A DNA stretch of 64,000 nucleotides, taken from positions 62,001 to 126,000 of the forward strand of contig NZ_CP031700.1 of assembly GCF_008807015.1 (NCBI RefSeq), written 5' to 3'. The notes under the pieces were generated by a model, which saw nothing but the letters and a program-made list of their open reading frames with translations, did not search any database and was not told the origin of the DNA. Made by a program: the position numbers and the translations under genes. The stretch's first letter is position 1, and each line of letters opens with the position of its first letter. This document shows, piece after piece, positions 9,047 to 18,019 of this stretch. This stretch comes from Neisseria zalophi (GTDB lineage Bacteria > Pseudomonadota > Gammaproteobacteria > Burkholderiales > Neisseriaceae).

Positions 9047-9700
9047 TTATGCCAAACCGGCAACAAACGATGGCAACTCAGACAAATCATCCAATACCGT
9101 CAAACAACTTTCCTGCTGCAATTGCTCCACCGAATGTGCCCCTGTAGACACCGCAATCGCACGAACACCGGCATTGGCCGCCATTTGTAAATCATGTACG
9201 GTATCACCGACCACAACCGCTTGCGCCGTATCCACCCCCAATTCATCACACAACTTCCACACCATATCCGGTGCCGGCTTAGAAAGGCTCTCATCGGCAC
9301 ACACTGTAGCCAGCCAAAAATCTGCCGTTTGCGTTTGTTTAATAGCTTTATCCAGCCCGACCCTGCCTTTGCCTGTCGCCACTGCCAACCAATAACCTTG
9401 CGCCTGCAGTGTTTGTAAGCATGGAATGGCGCTATCAAACAGCTTCATATTATGGTTGTTGGGATTGAGATAATGGCGGGTATAAGTTTGGGCAATACGT
9501 TCTTGCAAGCCCGGCTCGGTTTCCGGCGCAAGACGACGAACCATCACGGCCAGATTAAACCCGATTAATGCACGGATAGTTTCTGCTTTAGGTTCAGGTA
9601 GTCCGCATTCAATAAACGTTTGTTGCATCGTGGTAATAATCGGTATCGTGGTGTCGGCTAAAGTACCGTCCCAATCAAAAATAATGAGTCGGGGATGCAT
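9047..9700 (-). CDS. HAD-superfamily phosphatase (Gph-like)
   Basis: A 217-residue HAD hydrolase of the phosphoglycolate phosphatase type. Motif I is FDWDGTLADT near residue 8, with both catalytic aspartates; motif II is in LAVATGKGR; the motif III lysine is in LSKPAPD; motif IV is VVGDTVHDLQMA. An alpha-helical cap lies between residues ~20 and 85. I started at the ATG at 9700, which has GAGA upstream; the frame extends 25 codons further without homology. Substrate cannot be told from sequence; in neisserial genomes it is often annotated as a Gph-like or RluC-linked HAD protein. Confidence 0.8.
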   Translation of the reverse strand: MHPRLIIFDWDGTLADTTIPIITTMQQTFIECGLPEPKAETIRALIGFNLAVMVRRLAPETEPGLQERIAQTYTRHYLNPNNHNMKLFDSAIPCLQTLQAQGYWLAVATGKGRVGLDKAIKQTQTADFWLATVCADESLSKPAPDMVWKLCDELGVDTAQAVVVGDTVHDLQMAANAGVRAIAVSTGAHSVEQLQQESCLTVLDDLSELPSFVAGLA

Positions 9701-10140
9701 AGCGATTCTCTTTTGTGAAACATTAAACAATCTGCCCGGCAACTTAGAAAATTGCCCATATAGCAATAAAAACAAACTATATCAGTATTATATAGTGAAA
9801 AAAGCCAACTACCACAATATAAAAAAACCAGATAATGATATTAATTATCCAATCAAAAGAAAACTGTATTAAACCCTACCTATATGATTGCCATCCGGAA
9901 TAAATAGATAAAAAACGCTTTAAGTATCTACCATCTGTTTTTCAGACGGCCTATTTGCTCCGGCCTCTTGGTCAAGCCGTTTGAAACAGTGTAGAATATG
10001 CCGCGTTTCCAACTCAAAGCCTGATTGAAAACAGGCATAGGCTATGGACGATCCCAGTTTATTACCGCCACAGCAAACCTTTACCATTTAATCATCCCGC
10101 CTGAATACTGCGTCCCGCAATACAGGTGGGCGGAGTATTT
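9701..10140. other. Divergent intergenic region with single DUS
   Basis: Carries the promoters of the HAD phosphatase (minus) and mgtE (plus). A DUS (reverse copy, ttcagacggcct, near 9940-9952) and a degenerate copy (caagccgtttgaa, near 9972) are present. The segment just before mgtE is GC-richer, but I cannot fold it into a known Mg2+ riboswitch with confidence. Confidence 0.5.
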
Positions 10141-11577
10141 ATGAGCATCGAGCAAGAAATCCCAACACAAAGCGACATTGAGCGCCTGCCACTCGATATT
10201 GAGCGTATTCACGAACTTTCCGAAGTATTGCTACCCGTTTTCGAACAAATAGAACAAGGGCAGCAGATTGAAGACGAAACGCTTAACGCCAAGCTGGTCG
10301 AATTAATCAATATTCTGCAAGAGCTGCACCCTGCCGACGTAGCCGACGTGCTGGAATCATTGCCGCCGAAAGAGCGGGCATTGGTGTGGCATCTGGTTTC
10401 ACCCGAAGAAGACGGCGAAGTGTTGCTGGAAGTATCCGATGCCGTTCGTGAAACCCTGATCGAATCGATGAACAAGGACGAGCTCCTTGCCGCGGTTGAC
10501 GATTTGGATGCCGACGAACTGGTCGAGCTGGCCGGTGATCTGCCGCATCAAGTGGTATACGAAGCCCTACAAACCCGTGATCCCGACGAGCGCGCCAAAA
10601 TTCAGGCGGCTATGTCGTATGAAGATGACCAAGTCGGCGCGATTATGGATTTTGAGTTTATCAGCATCCGTGCCGATGTTGCTTGTGAAGTGGTGCTGCG
10701 TTATCTGCGTCGTTTTGACAACCTGCCCGACCATACCGATAAAATCTTCGTGGTTGACCAATATGATGTTTTGCAAGGCGTATTGCCTATCCGCAAACTC
10801 TTGGTGGCCGACCCTGAAGAACTGGTGGCCGATGTGATGGCAACCGATGTAGTCCGTTTCCGACCGGAAGAAAACGTTGAAGAGGCGGCTCAAGCATTCG
10901 AACGTTACGACTTGATTACCGCCCCTGTGATCAATGCCGATAAAAAGCTGATCGGCCGCATTACCATTGATGAAATGGTAGACGTTATCCGTGAAGAAAC
11001 CGAAGCCGATATGTTAAATATGGCCGGTTTGCAAGAAGAGGAAGATTTGTTTGCCCCGGTTTGGGACTCGGTAAAAAACCGCTGGATGTGGCTGGCCATT
11101 AATCTTTGTACCGCCTTTATCGCCAGCCGTGTTATCGGTGCTTTTGAAGGTAGTATCGAAAAAATCGTCGCTCTGGCCGCTTTAATGCCGATTGTAGCCG
11201 GTATCGGCGGCAATTCCGGCAACCAAACCATCACCATGATTGTGCGTGCAATGGCGATGGGACAACTTTCCGGCCTGCAAGCGGGGCGTTTATTGAAAAA
11301 AGAAATCGGTGTGGCTTTGGTAAACGGTTTGGTATGGGGCACGGTGATGGGGGTTGTTTCTTGGATGCTGTATGGCAATATCGGTATCGGACTGGTGATG
11401 GTTGCCGCGATGACGCTTAACCTTTTATTAGCCGCTACCGTCGGCGTGCTGATTCCTGTGCTGATGGATAAAGCAGGGCGAGACCCCGCATTAGGCAGTT
11501 CGGTGTTGATTACCGCAGTAACCGACTCCGGCGGCTTCCTGATTTTCTTGGGACTGGCAACTTTATTCTTAATATAG
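10141..11577 (+). CDS. mgtE: Magnesium transporter MgtE
   Basis: A 478-residue inner-membrane Mg2+ channel. The acidic N-terminal superhelical domain has the LHPADVADVLESLPP and LDADELVELAGDLP repeats (residues ~50-140). Two CBS domains follow (~145-265), then about five transmembrane helices from ~290 with the pore motif PIVAGIGGNSGNQTITMIVR. Mg2+ binding to the acidic N and CBS domains gates the pore in studied homologues. The ATG at 10141 is preceded by GGCGGAG at good spacing; an upstream in-frame GTG at 10126 is less likely. No operon partner; it ends in a DUS hairpin shared with the convergent gene. Confidence 0.95.
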   Translation: MSIEQEIPTQSDIERLPLDIERIHELSEVLLPVFEQIEQGQQIEDETLNAKLVELINILQELHPADVADVLESLPPKERALVWHLVSPEEDGEVLLEVSDAVRETLIESMNKDELLAAVDDLDADELVELAGDLPHQVVYEALQTRDPDERAKIQAAMSYEDDQVGAIMDFEFISIRADVACEVVLRYLRRFDNLPDHTDKIFVVDQYDVLQGVLPIRKLLVADPEELVADVMATDVVRFRPEENVEEAAQAFERYDLITAPVINADKKLIGRITIDEMVDVIREETEADMLNMAGLQEEEDLFAPVWDSVKNRWMWLAINLCTAFIASRVIGAFEGSIEKIVALAALMPIVAGIGGNSGNQTITMIVRAMAMGQLSGLQAGRLLKKEIGVALVNGLVWGTVMGVVSWMLYGNIGIGLVMVAAMTLNLLLAATVGVLIPVLMDKAGRDPALGSSVLITAVTDSGGFLIFLGLATLFLI

Positions 11578-11601
11578 TTCTATAAACGGAAAGTAATCGT
11601 T

Positions 11602-11648
11602 TAAGCAGAGGCCGTCTGAAAAGTTATCTTTCAGACGGCCTCTGCTTA
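11602..11648. terminator. Long DUS hairpin terminator
   Basis: Perfect 20-bp arms, taagcagaggccgtctgaaa and its complement, around a 7-base loop, between convergent mgtE and the small secreted protein gene. The stem extends eight bases beyond the DUS. Confidence 0.85.
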
Positions 11649-11676
11649 ATATCATTCAAAAAAAGCGGATAATTAC

Positions 11677-12000
11677 TTATCTTCCAGCAGCATGGGCAGC
11701 CTGCCATGCGGCATTAAGACGTTGCCCTGCCGCTTGCAAAGCACTGTCGGCCTGTGCTTTTTTGGCCGTTTCTTCCTGCAATTCCTGCTGCATTCTTGCG
11801 ATGTCGGCCTGAGCCTGCTGAATACGTGCCTGTGCCGCAGCAATATCGGTTTGCAGGGTGGCTACGCGGCCGCTACTGCTGCTCTGTGCTCTTAATGCGG
11901 TACGGTAAGCTGCTTGTGCGCTGTATAGTTCATCGTTAACACTGTCTGCTAAAACAAAAGGGCTGGACAATAATAAAGCCAAAGCCATTCTTTTTTTCAT
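11677..12000 (-). CDS. Small secreted/periplasmic coiled-coil protein
   Basis: A 107-residue protein with a signal peptide (MKKRMALALLLSSPFVLA, probable cleavage after Ala18). The mature part is almost all helical: Ala/Gln-rich heptads with LQTDIAAAQARIQQAQADIARMQQELQEE-type sequence, ending in AAHAAGR. No enzymatic motif or cysteine is visible. Such short coiled-coil periplasmic proteins are common in Neisseria and lack a known role. It lies 38 bp downstream of the YccS-type membrane protein on the same strand, so it may share its transcript. Confidence 0.75.
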   Translation of the reverse strand: MKKRMALALLLSSPFVLADSVNDELYSAQAAYRTALRAQSSSSGRVATLQTDIAAAQARIQQAQADIARMQQELQEETAKKAQADSALQAAGQRLNAAWQAAHAAGR

Positions 12001-12038
12001 GTTTCATCCTTTCGGTTAGGGCCGTTTCAAATAACTTT

Positions 12039-14192
12039 TTAAGCAGCCTCAGCGGCCAGCGGTTGTATATTGTCTGACTGGGCACTCTGTATGGCCGTGT
12101 AACACGGTTCGAGTTGGCCGGCAATCAGGCTGATCTGTTGCCATAATATATTATTTTGGCGGTCATCTTGCACCAATGTCTGTAAGTATGCCAATCGGCT
12201 TTTCATTTCATTAAGGGCCGTCTGAAAATCTGCTTCTGAATAAAGTGCGATATTTTCCAGTATATCGGCAACTTGATCGGCTGTGCTGAAAAATTCTTTG
12301 GTAAAGCCGGAATCATCGCTGTTGGCCATCCGGTTGCGGTAAGCACCCAGTGCGGAAATATAGCCGATAAGGGCATAACTGATTTTCAGCAGATTAAAGC
12401 CGTCTTGCAATTTATTGCCATATATACGCGGTTGACTACTCATATCAGAAACCGAGCTACTCAAAGCGGCGGCGGCTTCATGTGCTTTCCGACGGGCAAT
12501 GCGGTAGTTCATATCGTCCGAATTGCCGTTTTGAAATTGGCTGATAATATGATGCAGATAATTGCCGTTACTACTGATGGATTTGGCACCGGTTTGCTTG
12601 AGGGTCAGATAACGCCAGTCCGGCCACAAGTAAGATACAGCTGCCCAAGCAATCACACTGCCCACAAGCGTATCAAGCAACCGGCTCCAAGTTAGGTCAA
12701 ACACATCCAATCCGGCCAAAGACATAGAAGTCAGCGCCTGCACAGTAATAAAAAATGTGGAGAAGCTGAATTTATTGGTACGAAAGAAAAAGAATAAGGT
12801 TGCAGACGCCAACACAATCCATAATTTCGTTTCGACAGAAGGGGTGAAATACGGCACCAACGAGCCGACACATACCCCTAATACCGTACCGACAATCCGC
12901 TGGTTAATCCGGCTTTTGGTGGCTGAATAGTTGGGTTGGCACACCAACAGAATTGTTAGCAACACCCAATAACCTTCTGAATAATTAGAAATTTCCACAA
13001 AAGAACAAGTCAAACCGAATACAATAGACAAACGTACGGCATGACGGAATACGGCTGATTCAAAATTCAGTTGGCTACGAATGGTACGCCAGGCATGACG
13101 CAGACCACCTGTTTCGGTGGCGGCGATACCGATTTTTTCATTAGCGGCTTCTTCTTCGCTATTTTCAAGATGACTGAGCTGATAGTCCACGCCAAACAGA
13201 TTTTCCAGCAATCTTTGAATAGCATGCACTTCCCTGCCTTGATATTGTTCGGCATACAGCTTCAACGACTGACGGCAACCTTGGACGGCACGCCCCAACC
13301 TTTCGCTGTATTGGTAAGGTTTATCGTTGCGCAAGCATTCGGCAATATCACGACAGGCCTGCCCCTGCAATTCAAGCAGTCGGCCGATACGGAAAATCAA
13401 ATCGGTATTTTTCAAACGGTCGGACAAATCAAGGTAATCAACATGCACGGAGCTGATTCGTTCATGAATATCCTGTGCGGCAAAATAATAGTGAAGCATA
13501 CGCAATGTACGCGGATGGCGGTGTTGCCCGCGCATACGGTAAAACAAAGCAGTCCGGCAACGGTTGAAGGTTTCGATAATGGCGGTATTCCGCATCGCCA
13601 ATTCAATTTGGCGTTTTTCCAGATAATCGGCCTCATCCGGATCAAAAAAAGCCGCTTTGGCATCCAAATAATTAGCCAATGCCGAATAGGCTGCCGCCAT
13701 ACTTTCCTGAACGGGACGGTTGGGGAATATGATATAGAAAATCAGCGTGGTGACGCTATACAACAGCGTACCGAATAAAATAAACATCGGATTCACAAAC
13801 CACGGGGTTTCCGAATGATAAACCAATGTTGTATAAGTCGCGACTACCAAAGCACCAAACGCGAAAGTGCGATAGCTCAAACCGACAACACCCAATAAGA
13901 TGGATATAAAAGTCAGCAGAGTCATCACCAAAATAAACGGCAATCCCGTACCGTATGTCATCTGTGCAGCCAATGACGATATCGAAAACAATATTATTGT
14001 AATCACGATATTTTTCAGACGGCCTGTAATACGGTTATCCAAATCTACCAATGCACCGGCAATAATCCCTAAAATAAATGGCGTGGTGACCGATGGTTTT
14101 TGTAAATACCATACAACCGACACGGCACAGAACAAACTGAAGAAAACCGGTAGTGTGGAAACTATTCTGGAGTTTATGGCAGGTGTACGCAT
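12039..14192 (-). CDS. yccS: YccS/YhfK-family (FUSC) inner-membrane protein
   Basis: A 717-residue protein with two sets of about five or six transmembrane helices (residues ~10-165 and ~395-520), each followed by a soluble helical region. This duplicated plan matches the YccS/YhfK group of the fusaric acid resistance protein-like superfamily. The second membrane block contains VLLTILLVCQPNYSATKSRINQRIVGT, a conserved FUSC segment. Family members are presumed exporters or envelope proteins; substrate is unknown. The start has no strong ribosome site, but the first membrane helix begins soon after it. Confidence 0.8.
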   Translation of the reverse strand: MRTPAINSRIVSTLPVFFSLFCAVSVVWYLQKPSVTTPFILGIIAGALVDLDNRITGRLKNIVITIILFSISSLAAQMTYGTGLPFILVMTLLTFISILLGVVGLSYRTFAFGALVVATYTTLVYHSETPWFVNPMFILFGTLLYSVTTLIFYIIFPNRPVQESMAAAYSALANYLDAKAAFFDPDEADYLEKRQIELAMRNTAIIETFNRCRTALFYRMRGQHRHPRTLRMLHYYFAAQDIHERISSVHVDYLDLSDRLKNTDLIFRIGRLLELQGQACRDIAECLRNDKPYQYSERLGRAVQGCRQSLKLYAEQYQGREVHAIQRLLENLFGVDYQLSHLENSEEEAANEKIGIAATETGGLRHAWRTIRSQLNFESAVFRHAVRLSIVFGLTCSFVEISNYSEGYWVLLTILLVCQPNYSATKSRINQRIVGTVLGVCVGSLVPYFTPSVETKLWIVLASATLFFFFRTNKFSFSTFFITVQALTSMSLAGLDVFDLTWSRLLDTLVGSVIAWAAVSYLWPDWRYLTLKQTGAKSISSNGNYLHHIISQFQNGNSDDMNYRIARRKAHEAAAALSSSVSDMSSQPRIYGNKLQDGFNLLKISYALIGYISALGAYRNRMANSDDSGFTKEFFSTADQVADILENIALYSEADFQTALNEMKSRLAYLQTLVQDDRQNNILWQQISLIAGQLEPCYTAIQSAQSDNIQPLAAEAA

Positions 14193-14381
14193 TTGTATCT
14201 TATTAAAAATAATTAAGATGCGATTGTATAGTAAAAAAACGCCCTAATTCTAGTTTATAGTGTGTTGCTTAATAGGCAACATTAATATTTCATCACAACA
14301 GGCCGTCTGAAATATTTTATCTTCATAAAAATATAAGGGCGGATACTGCTTCCCGCCCTCAAATATTCTGTTTTCAATTTA

Positions 14382-16550
14382 CTACATTTCAGCCGGATCC
14401 ACATCCACCGACCATCTGATTTTATGGTCGCGGTATTGCTGCAATACCTGCACCCACAAACCGACAGCATGATGCAGGGCTTTGCGCGAAACAGACTCTA
14501 AAAAGATTTGCGCCCGTTCGCGCTCGGCAAGCCGCACCATCAACATCGGTGCCGGCCCGAATACGGATACTTCAGACGGCATCAGCGGCGCGACCACTGC
14601 CTGAATATCTTGTAAAAACTGCAAGGCATCGCCGATATTTGCGGCATCGGCACGGATGGCCGTCTGAAAACCAAACGGCGGCATGGCAAACAGGCGGCGT
14701 TCGGCCAATTCGTTTTCGGCAAAAATGCGGTAATCCTGCGCTTTAACCGCGGCAAACACCGGATGCTCCGGCAATCGGGTTTGGATCAACACCCTGCCCG
14801 CCGTTTCCGAACGCCCCGCCCTGCCGGAAACCTGCATCAGTTCGGCAAACAATTTTTCAGGTGCGCGAAAGTCGGCGCTGTATAAACTGCCATCGGCATT
14901 CAACACAATCACCAGATTCAAGCGTGCGAAGTCGTGCCCTTTCGACAACATCTGCGTGCCAACCAAAATATCGACTTCATCGGCGGCAATACGGCGGTAT
15001 AAATCCGCCCAGTCGTTTTGATGGGCGGTGCTGTCGCGGTCGACACGAACCACCGCCGCCTGCGGCAGCCAAGCGCGTAGGGTTTCTTCAATACGCTGCG
15101 TGCCCTGCCCGACCGCGGTTAAATCCTGATTGCCGCATTCGGGGCAGGCATAGGGAACGGGCTGCCTGAAATCACAATGATGGCAGCGCAATTGGCGGGC
15201 GCGTTGGTGCAATACCATCTTGGCCGAACAACGCGGACAGCCGAAAGTATGCCCGCATTCGCCACAAAATAAAGCGGGCGCAAAACCGCGACGGTTGAGA
15301 TACACCAACGACATCCCACCTTGTTGATAATTGTTTTGCAGCAGCTTCAATGCCTGTGGCGAAAAGCCGTTATCTAGTTTCAGACGGCCTATCGGCAATA
15401 TATCGACCTGCGGCAGATGTGCCGCCGTATGTGCGCGCTCAGTAAGCGTTTGCAAACGGTATGCCCCGCTTTGTGCTTTGTGCCAGCTTTCCAAGCTCGG
15501 CGTGGCGCTGCCCAACACAATCGGGCAGTTTTCCTGCTTGGCGCGCCAAATCGCCAAATCGCGTGCCTGATAACGCAATTCGTTGTCTTGTTTGAACGAA
15601 CCGTCGTGTTCCTCATCCACCACCACCAAACCCAAATCAGGCAGCGGCGTAAATACCGCCAAACGCGTACCGATAATCAGCTTGGCCTGCCCCAACATAG
15701 CGCGTAAATAATCCTGCGTGCGCCGTCCCGATGCGGTCTGGCTGTGTAAAACCGCGGTCGGCACTCCACCAAACCGCGCTTGCACCCGTTTTAAAAGCTG
15801 GGGAGTGAGATTGATTTCGGGCAATAAAAACAACACCTGTTTGCCTGCCGCCAATACTTTGGCCGCAATATCGAAATACACTTCGGTTTTGCCGCTGCCG
15901 GTAATGCCGTACAGTAAAAAAGGCATGAAACTGCCAAAGGCCGTCTGAACCGCTTCCGAAGCGGCTTTCTGCTCTGCATTTAAACGGTGTTCAGACGGCT
16001 TAATAACAGGCATATCGGCTGCGTTTGCCTGTATCCAACCCTCTGCCGTCCACGTTTCAAGCAGCTTCGGGGCTTGGGTATTGATTTTTTTCAAGGCGGC
16101 CAAACTTTGGCCGTCTGAAAGCAAGGCCTGCCAAAGCGCGTATTGCTTATGAAACCGTTGCGGCGGCGGAGTCTGCTCTCTGCCTACCTGACTCAATGAA
16201 TAAAACAGTGGCGGCTGCGGAATGGCCACCGGTTTCGGCTCTTTCAAACCCAGCGGCAATGCCGCCGACACCGCCTGCCCGAGCGGATAATGATAATAGC
16301 GCGCGGTAAAAGCCAACAACGCCATCCAGTTAGCCGGCAACGGCGGTTCGTCGGCAAAGGCCGTCTGAACGGGTAGGATTTTGGCCGTATCGATATCGGG
16401 CGTGATATGGCTTGCCCATACGATGCCCACCACTTTTTTATTGCGGAAAGACACAACCACCCGACAGCCTTGCGGTAGTGCTGTCGGGTGTGCATAAGTG
16501 AAGAGGCCGTCTGAAATCGGAACATTCAGCGCGATGTGATGGTAAATCAT
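14382..16550 (-). CDS. priA: Primosomal replication protein N' (PriA helicase)
   Basis: A 722-residue 3'-to-5' superfamily 2 helicase that restarts stalled replication forks. The N-terminal DNA-binding region is followed by Walker A GITGSGKTE (~214-222) and Walker B DEEH (~311). The zinc-binding insert has paired cysteines in CGECGHTFGCPRCSAKM, LRCHHCDF and YACPECG (~430-480). Helicase motifs V and VI follow (VGTQMLSKGHDF; VSGRAGRSE). Length equals that of E. coli PriA (732). Several DUS copies lie in the gene, often seen in neisserial genome-maintenance genes. Confidence 0.97.
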   Translation of the reverse strand: MIYHHIALNVPISDGLFTYAHPTALPQGCRVVVSFRNKKVVGIVWASHITPDIDTAKILPVQTAFADEPPLPANWMALLAFTARYYHYPLGQAVSAALPLGLKEPKPVAIPQPPLFYSLSQVGREQTPPPQRFHKQYALWQALLSDGQSLAALKKINTQAPKLLETWTAEGWIQANAADMPVIKPSEHRLNAEQKAASEAVQTAFGSFMPFLLYGITGSGKTEVYFDIAAKVLAAGKQVLFLLPEINLTPQLLKRVQARFGGVPTAVLHSQTASGRRTQDYLRAMLGQAKLIIGTRLAVFTPLPDLGLVVVDEEHDGSFKQDNELRYQARDLAIWRAKQENCPIVLGSATPSLESWHKAQSGAYRLQTLTERAHTAAHLPQVDILPIGRLKLDNGFSPQALKLLQNNYQQGGMSLVYLNRRGFAPALFCGECGHTFGCPRCSAKMVLHQRARQLRCHHCDFRQPVPYACPECGNQDLTAVGQGTQRIEETLRAWLPQAAVVRVDRDSTAHQNDWADLYRRIAADEVDILVGTQMLSKGHDFARLNLVIVLNADGSLYSADFRAPEKLFAELMQVSGRAGRSETAGRVLIQTRLPEHPVFAAVKAQDYRIFAENELAERRLFAMPPFGFQTAIRADAANIGDALQFLQDIQAVVAPLMPSEVSVFGPAPMLMVRLAERERAQIFLESVSRKALHHAVGLWVQVLQQYRDHKIRWSVDVDPAEM

Positions 16551-16583
16551 GCCGATATTATAACGCGGTTGCCAATGAAACAG

Positions 16584-16611
16584 AGGCCGTCTGAAATATT
16601 TCAGACGGCCT
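16584..16611. terminator. DUS hairpin
   Basis: aggccgtctgaaa and its complement separated by two bases, then tgtttat on the plus strand. It lies between aroG and priA, both minus; it is probably the aroG terminator. Confidence 0.75.
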
Positions 16612-16627
16612 GTTTATACCAAATTAA

Positions 16628-17671
16628 TTATACACGGCAGCGGTTGGCCTCGGCCAATAACGCCAGCAATGCTTCGGTTTGATCCCAACCGATACAGGCA
16701 TCGGTGATACTTTGGCCGTAGACTTCGGGTTTATCCTGCCGCCCTTCTACCAAATGGCTTTCCACCATCACGCCCATAATATTGTTTTCACCGTCGCGGA
16801 TTTGCTGCGCCACATCTTCGGCTACTTCCATTTGGCGTCTGTAATCTTTACGGCTGTTGGCATGGCTGAAATCGACCATCAGCTTGGGCGTTACCCCCGA
16901 TTTAACCAACTGTTCGGCCGCTTCTTTTACATGCTTACTGCTGTAATTCGGCTCTTTGCCGCCGCGTAAAATCACATGGCAGTCGGGGTTGCCGGCGGTA
17001 TGCACGATGGCGGAATGGCCGGATTTGGTTACCGATAAAAAGTGGTGCGGATGGCTGGCTGCGCCAATGGCATCAATGGCAATTTTCAAATTACCGTCGG
17101 TGCCGTTTTTAAAACCGACCGGGCAAGACAAACCGCTGGCCAGCTCGCGGTGAACCTGACTTTCAGTCGTACGCGCCCCGATAGCACCCCATGAAATCAG
17201 GTCGGCATAGTATTGCGGCGTAATCATATCGAGAAACTCGGTAGAAGCCGGCATGCCCATTTCATTGAGTGCCAGCAACAATTTACGCGCCTGCCGCAGG
17301 CCGAAATTAATATCGAACGTACCGTCAAGGTGTGGGTCGTTAATCAAACCTTTCCAGCCGACCGTGGTGCGCGGTTTTTCAAAATAAACCCGCATCACAA
17401 TCAGTAATTCCTTGGCATACTTTTCACGCAAAGACATCATACGTTGCGCGTATTCAAGCGCGGCTTTCGGATCATGAATGGAACAGGGACCGATAATCAC
17501 CAATAGGCGGTTGTCTTCACCGTGTACCAACTTAGCGATTTCCTGTCGGGTACGGTATACCAAATCCGACACATTTTCAGTAATCGGCAATTCGTATAAA
17601 TGGGCTATCGGCGGCAGCAGTTCTTTGACTTCTTTGATTTTGACATCGTCAGTTTGGTGGCGTGGTATCAT
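16628..17671 (-). CDS. aroG: 3-deoxy-7-phosphoheptulonate (DAHP) synthase, class I
   Basis: A 347-residue enzyme that condenses phosphoenolpyruvate with erythrose 4-phosphate, the first step of the shikimate pathway. Hallmarks: LLVIIGPCSIHDP (~57-69) with the metal-binding Cys, VMRVYFEKPRTTVGWKGLINDPHLDG, ARTTESQVHRELASGLS, GFKNGTDG, HVILRGG, MVDFSHANS and VMVESHLVEG. It is very close to the neisserial Phe-sensitive enzyme. The N-terminal extension (residues 1-~40) that shapes feedback inhibition in type I-alpha enzymes is present. The gene stands alone. Confidence 0.95.
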   Translation of the reverse strand: MIPRHQTDDVKIKEVKELLPPIAHLYELPITENVSDLVYRTRQEIAKLVHGEDNRLLVIIGPCSIHDPKAALEYAQRMMSLREKYAKELLIVMRVYFEKPRTTVGWKGLINDPHLDGTFDINFGLRQARKLLLALNEMGMPASTEFLDMITPQYYADLISWGAIGARTTESQVHRELASGLSCPVGFKNGTDGNLKIAIDAIGAASHPHHFLSVTKSGHSAIVHTAGNPDCHVILRGGKEPNYSSKHVKEAAEQLVKSGVTPKLMVDFSHANSRKDYRRQMEVAEDVAQQIRDGENNIMGVMVESHLVEGRQDKPEVYGQSITDACIGWDQTEALLALLAEANRCRV

Positions 17672-18019
17672 GATTGTTCTTTTCTATCTAAGATTTTATG
17701 GCCATAAAGGTTAACGCTTCACGCATGCTATGGCAAGACTGAAAGTTTATTTTTAGCTATTTTATTGTGTAAATCTATTGTTTTTAATTTTATGAGAATT
17801 ATAATTTTCAATTTTAAAAAATATTAGTATTATATTTTAACCAATAACCAACAAAACAGACCGTATCCAACCAAGCATCACACAGCGATTTATTGTACCA
17901 TTACGAACTTTAAAATCAGTACGGCAGCGATATATAACCACAACATCCGGTAATAATAGGTTTCAGACGGCCTGCCTGCTATTTAACTCAATATTTATCA
18001 AACACATACTTACTTAAAT
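17672..18019. other. AT-rich divergent promoter region aroG/pgi
   Basis: 348 bp between divergent aroG and pgi. It is AT-rich around 17755-17835 and has one reverse DUS (tttcagacggcct near 17961). No small gene or structured RNA was recognised. Promoters for both genes must be here. Confidence 0.5.

Noticed and set aside
9960..10140. Possible Mg2+ riboswitch before mgtE
   Set aside because: I could not fold a conserved M-box or mgtA-leader structure by eye, and neither is expected in Neisseriaceae.
13071..13778. 235-residue plus-strand open frame
   Set aside because: Antisense to the YccS-like gene, which has clear family similarity and membrane helices.
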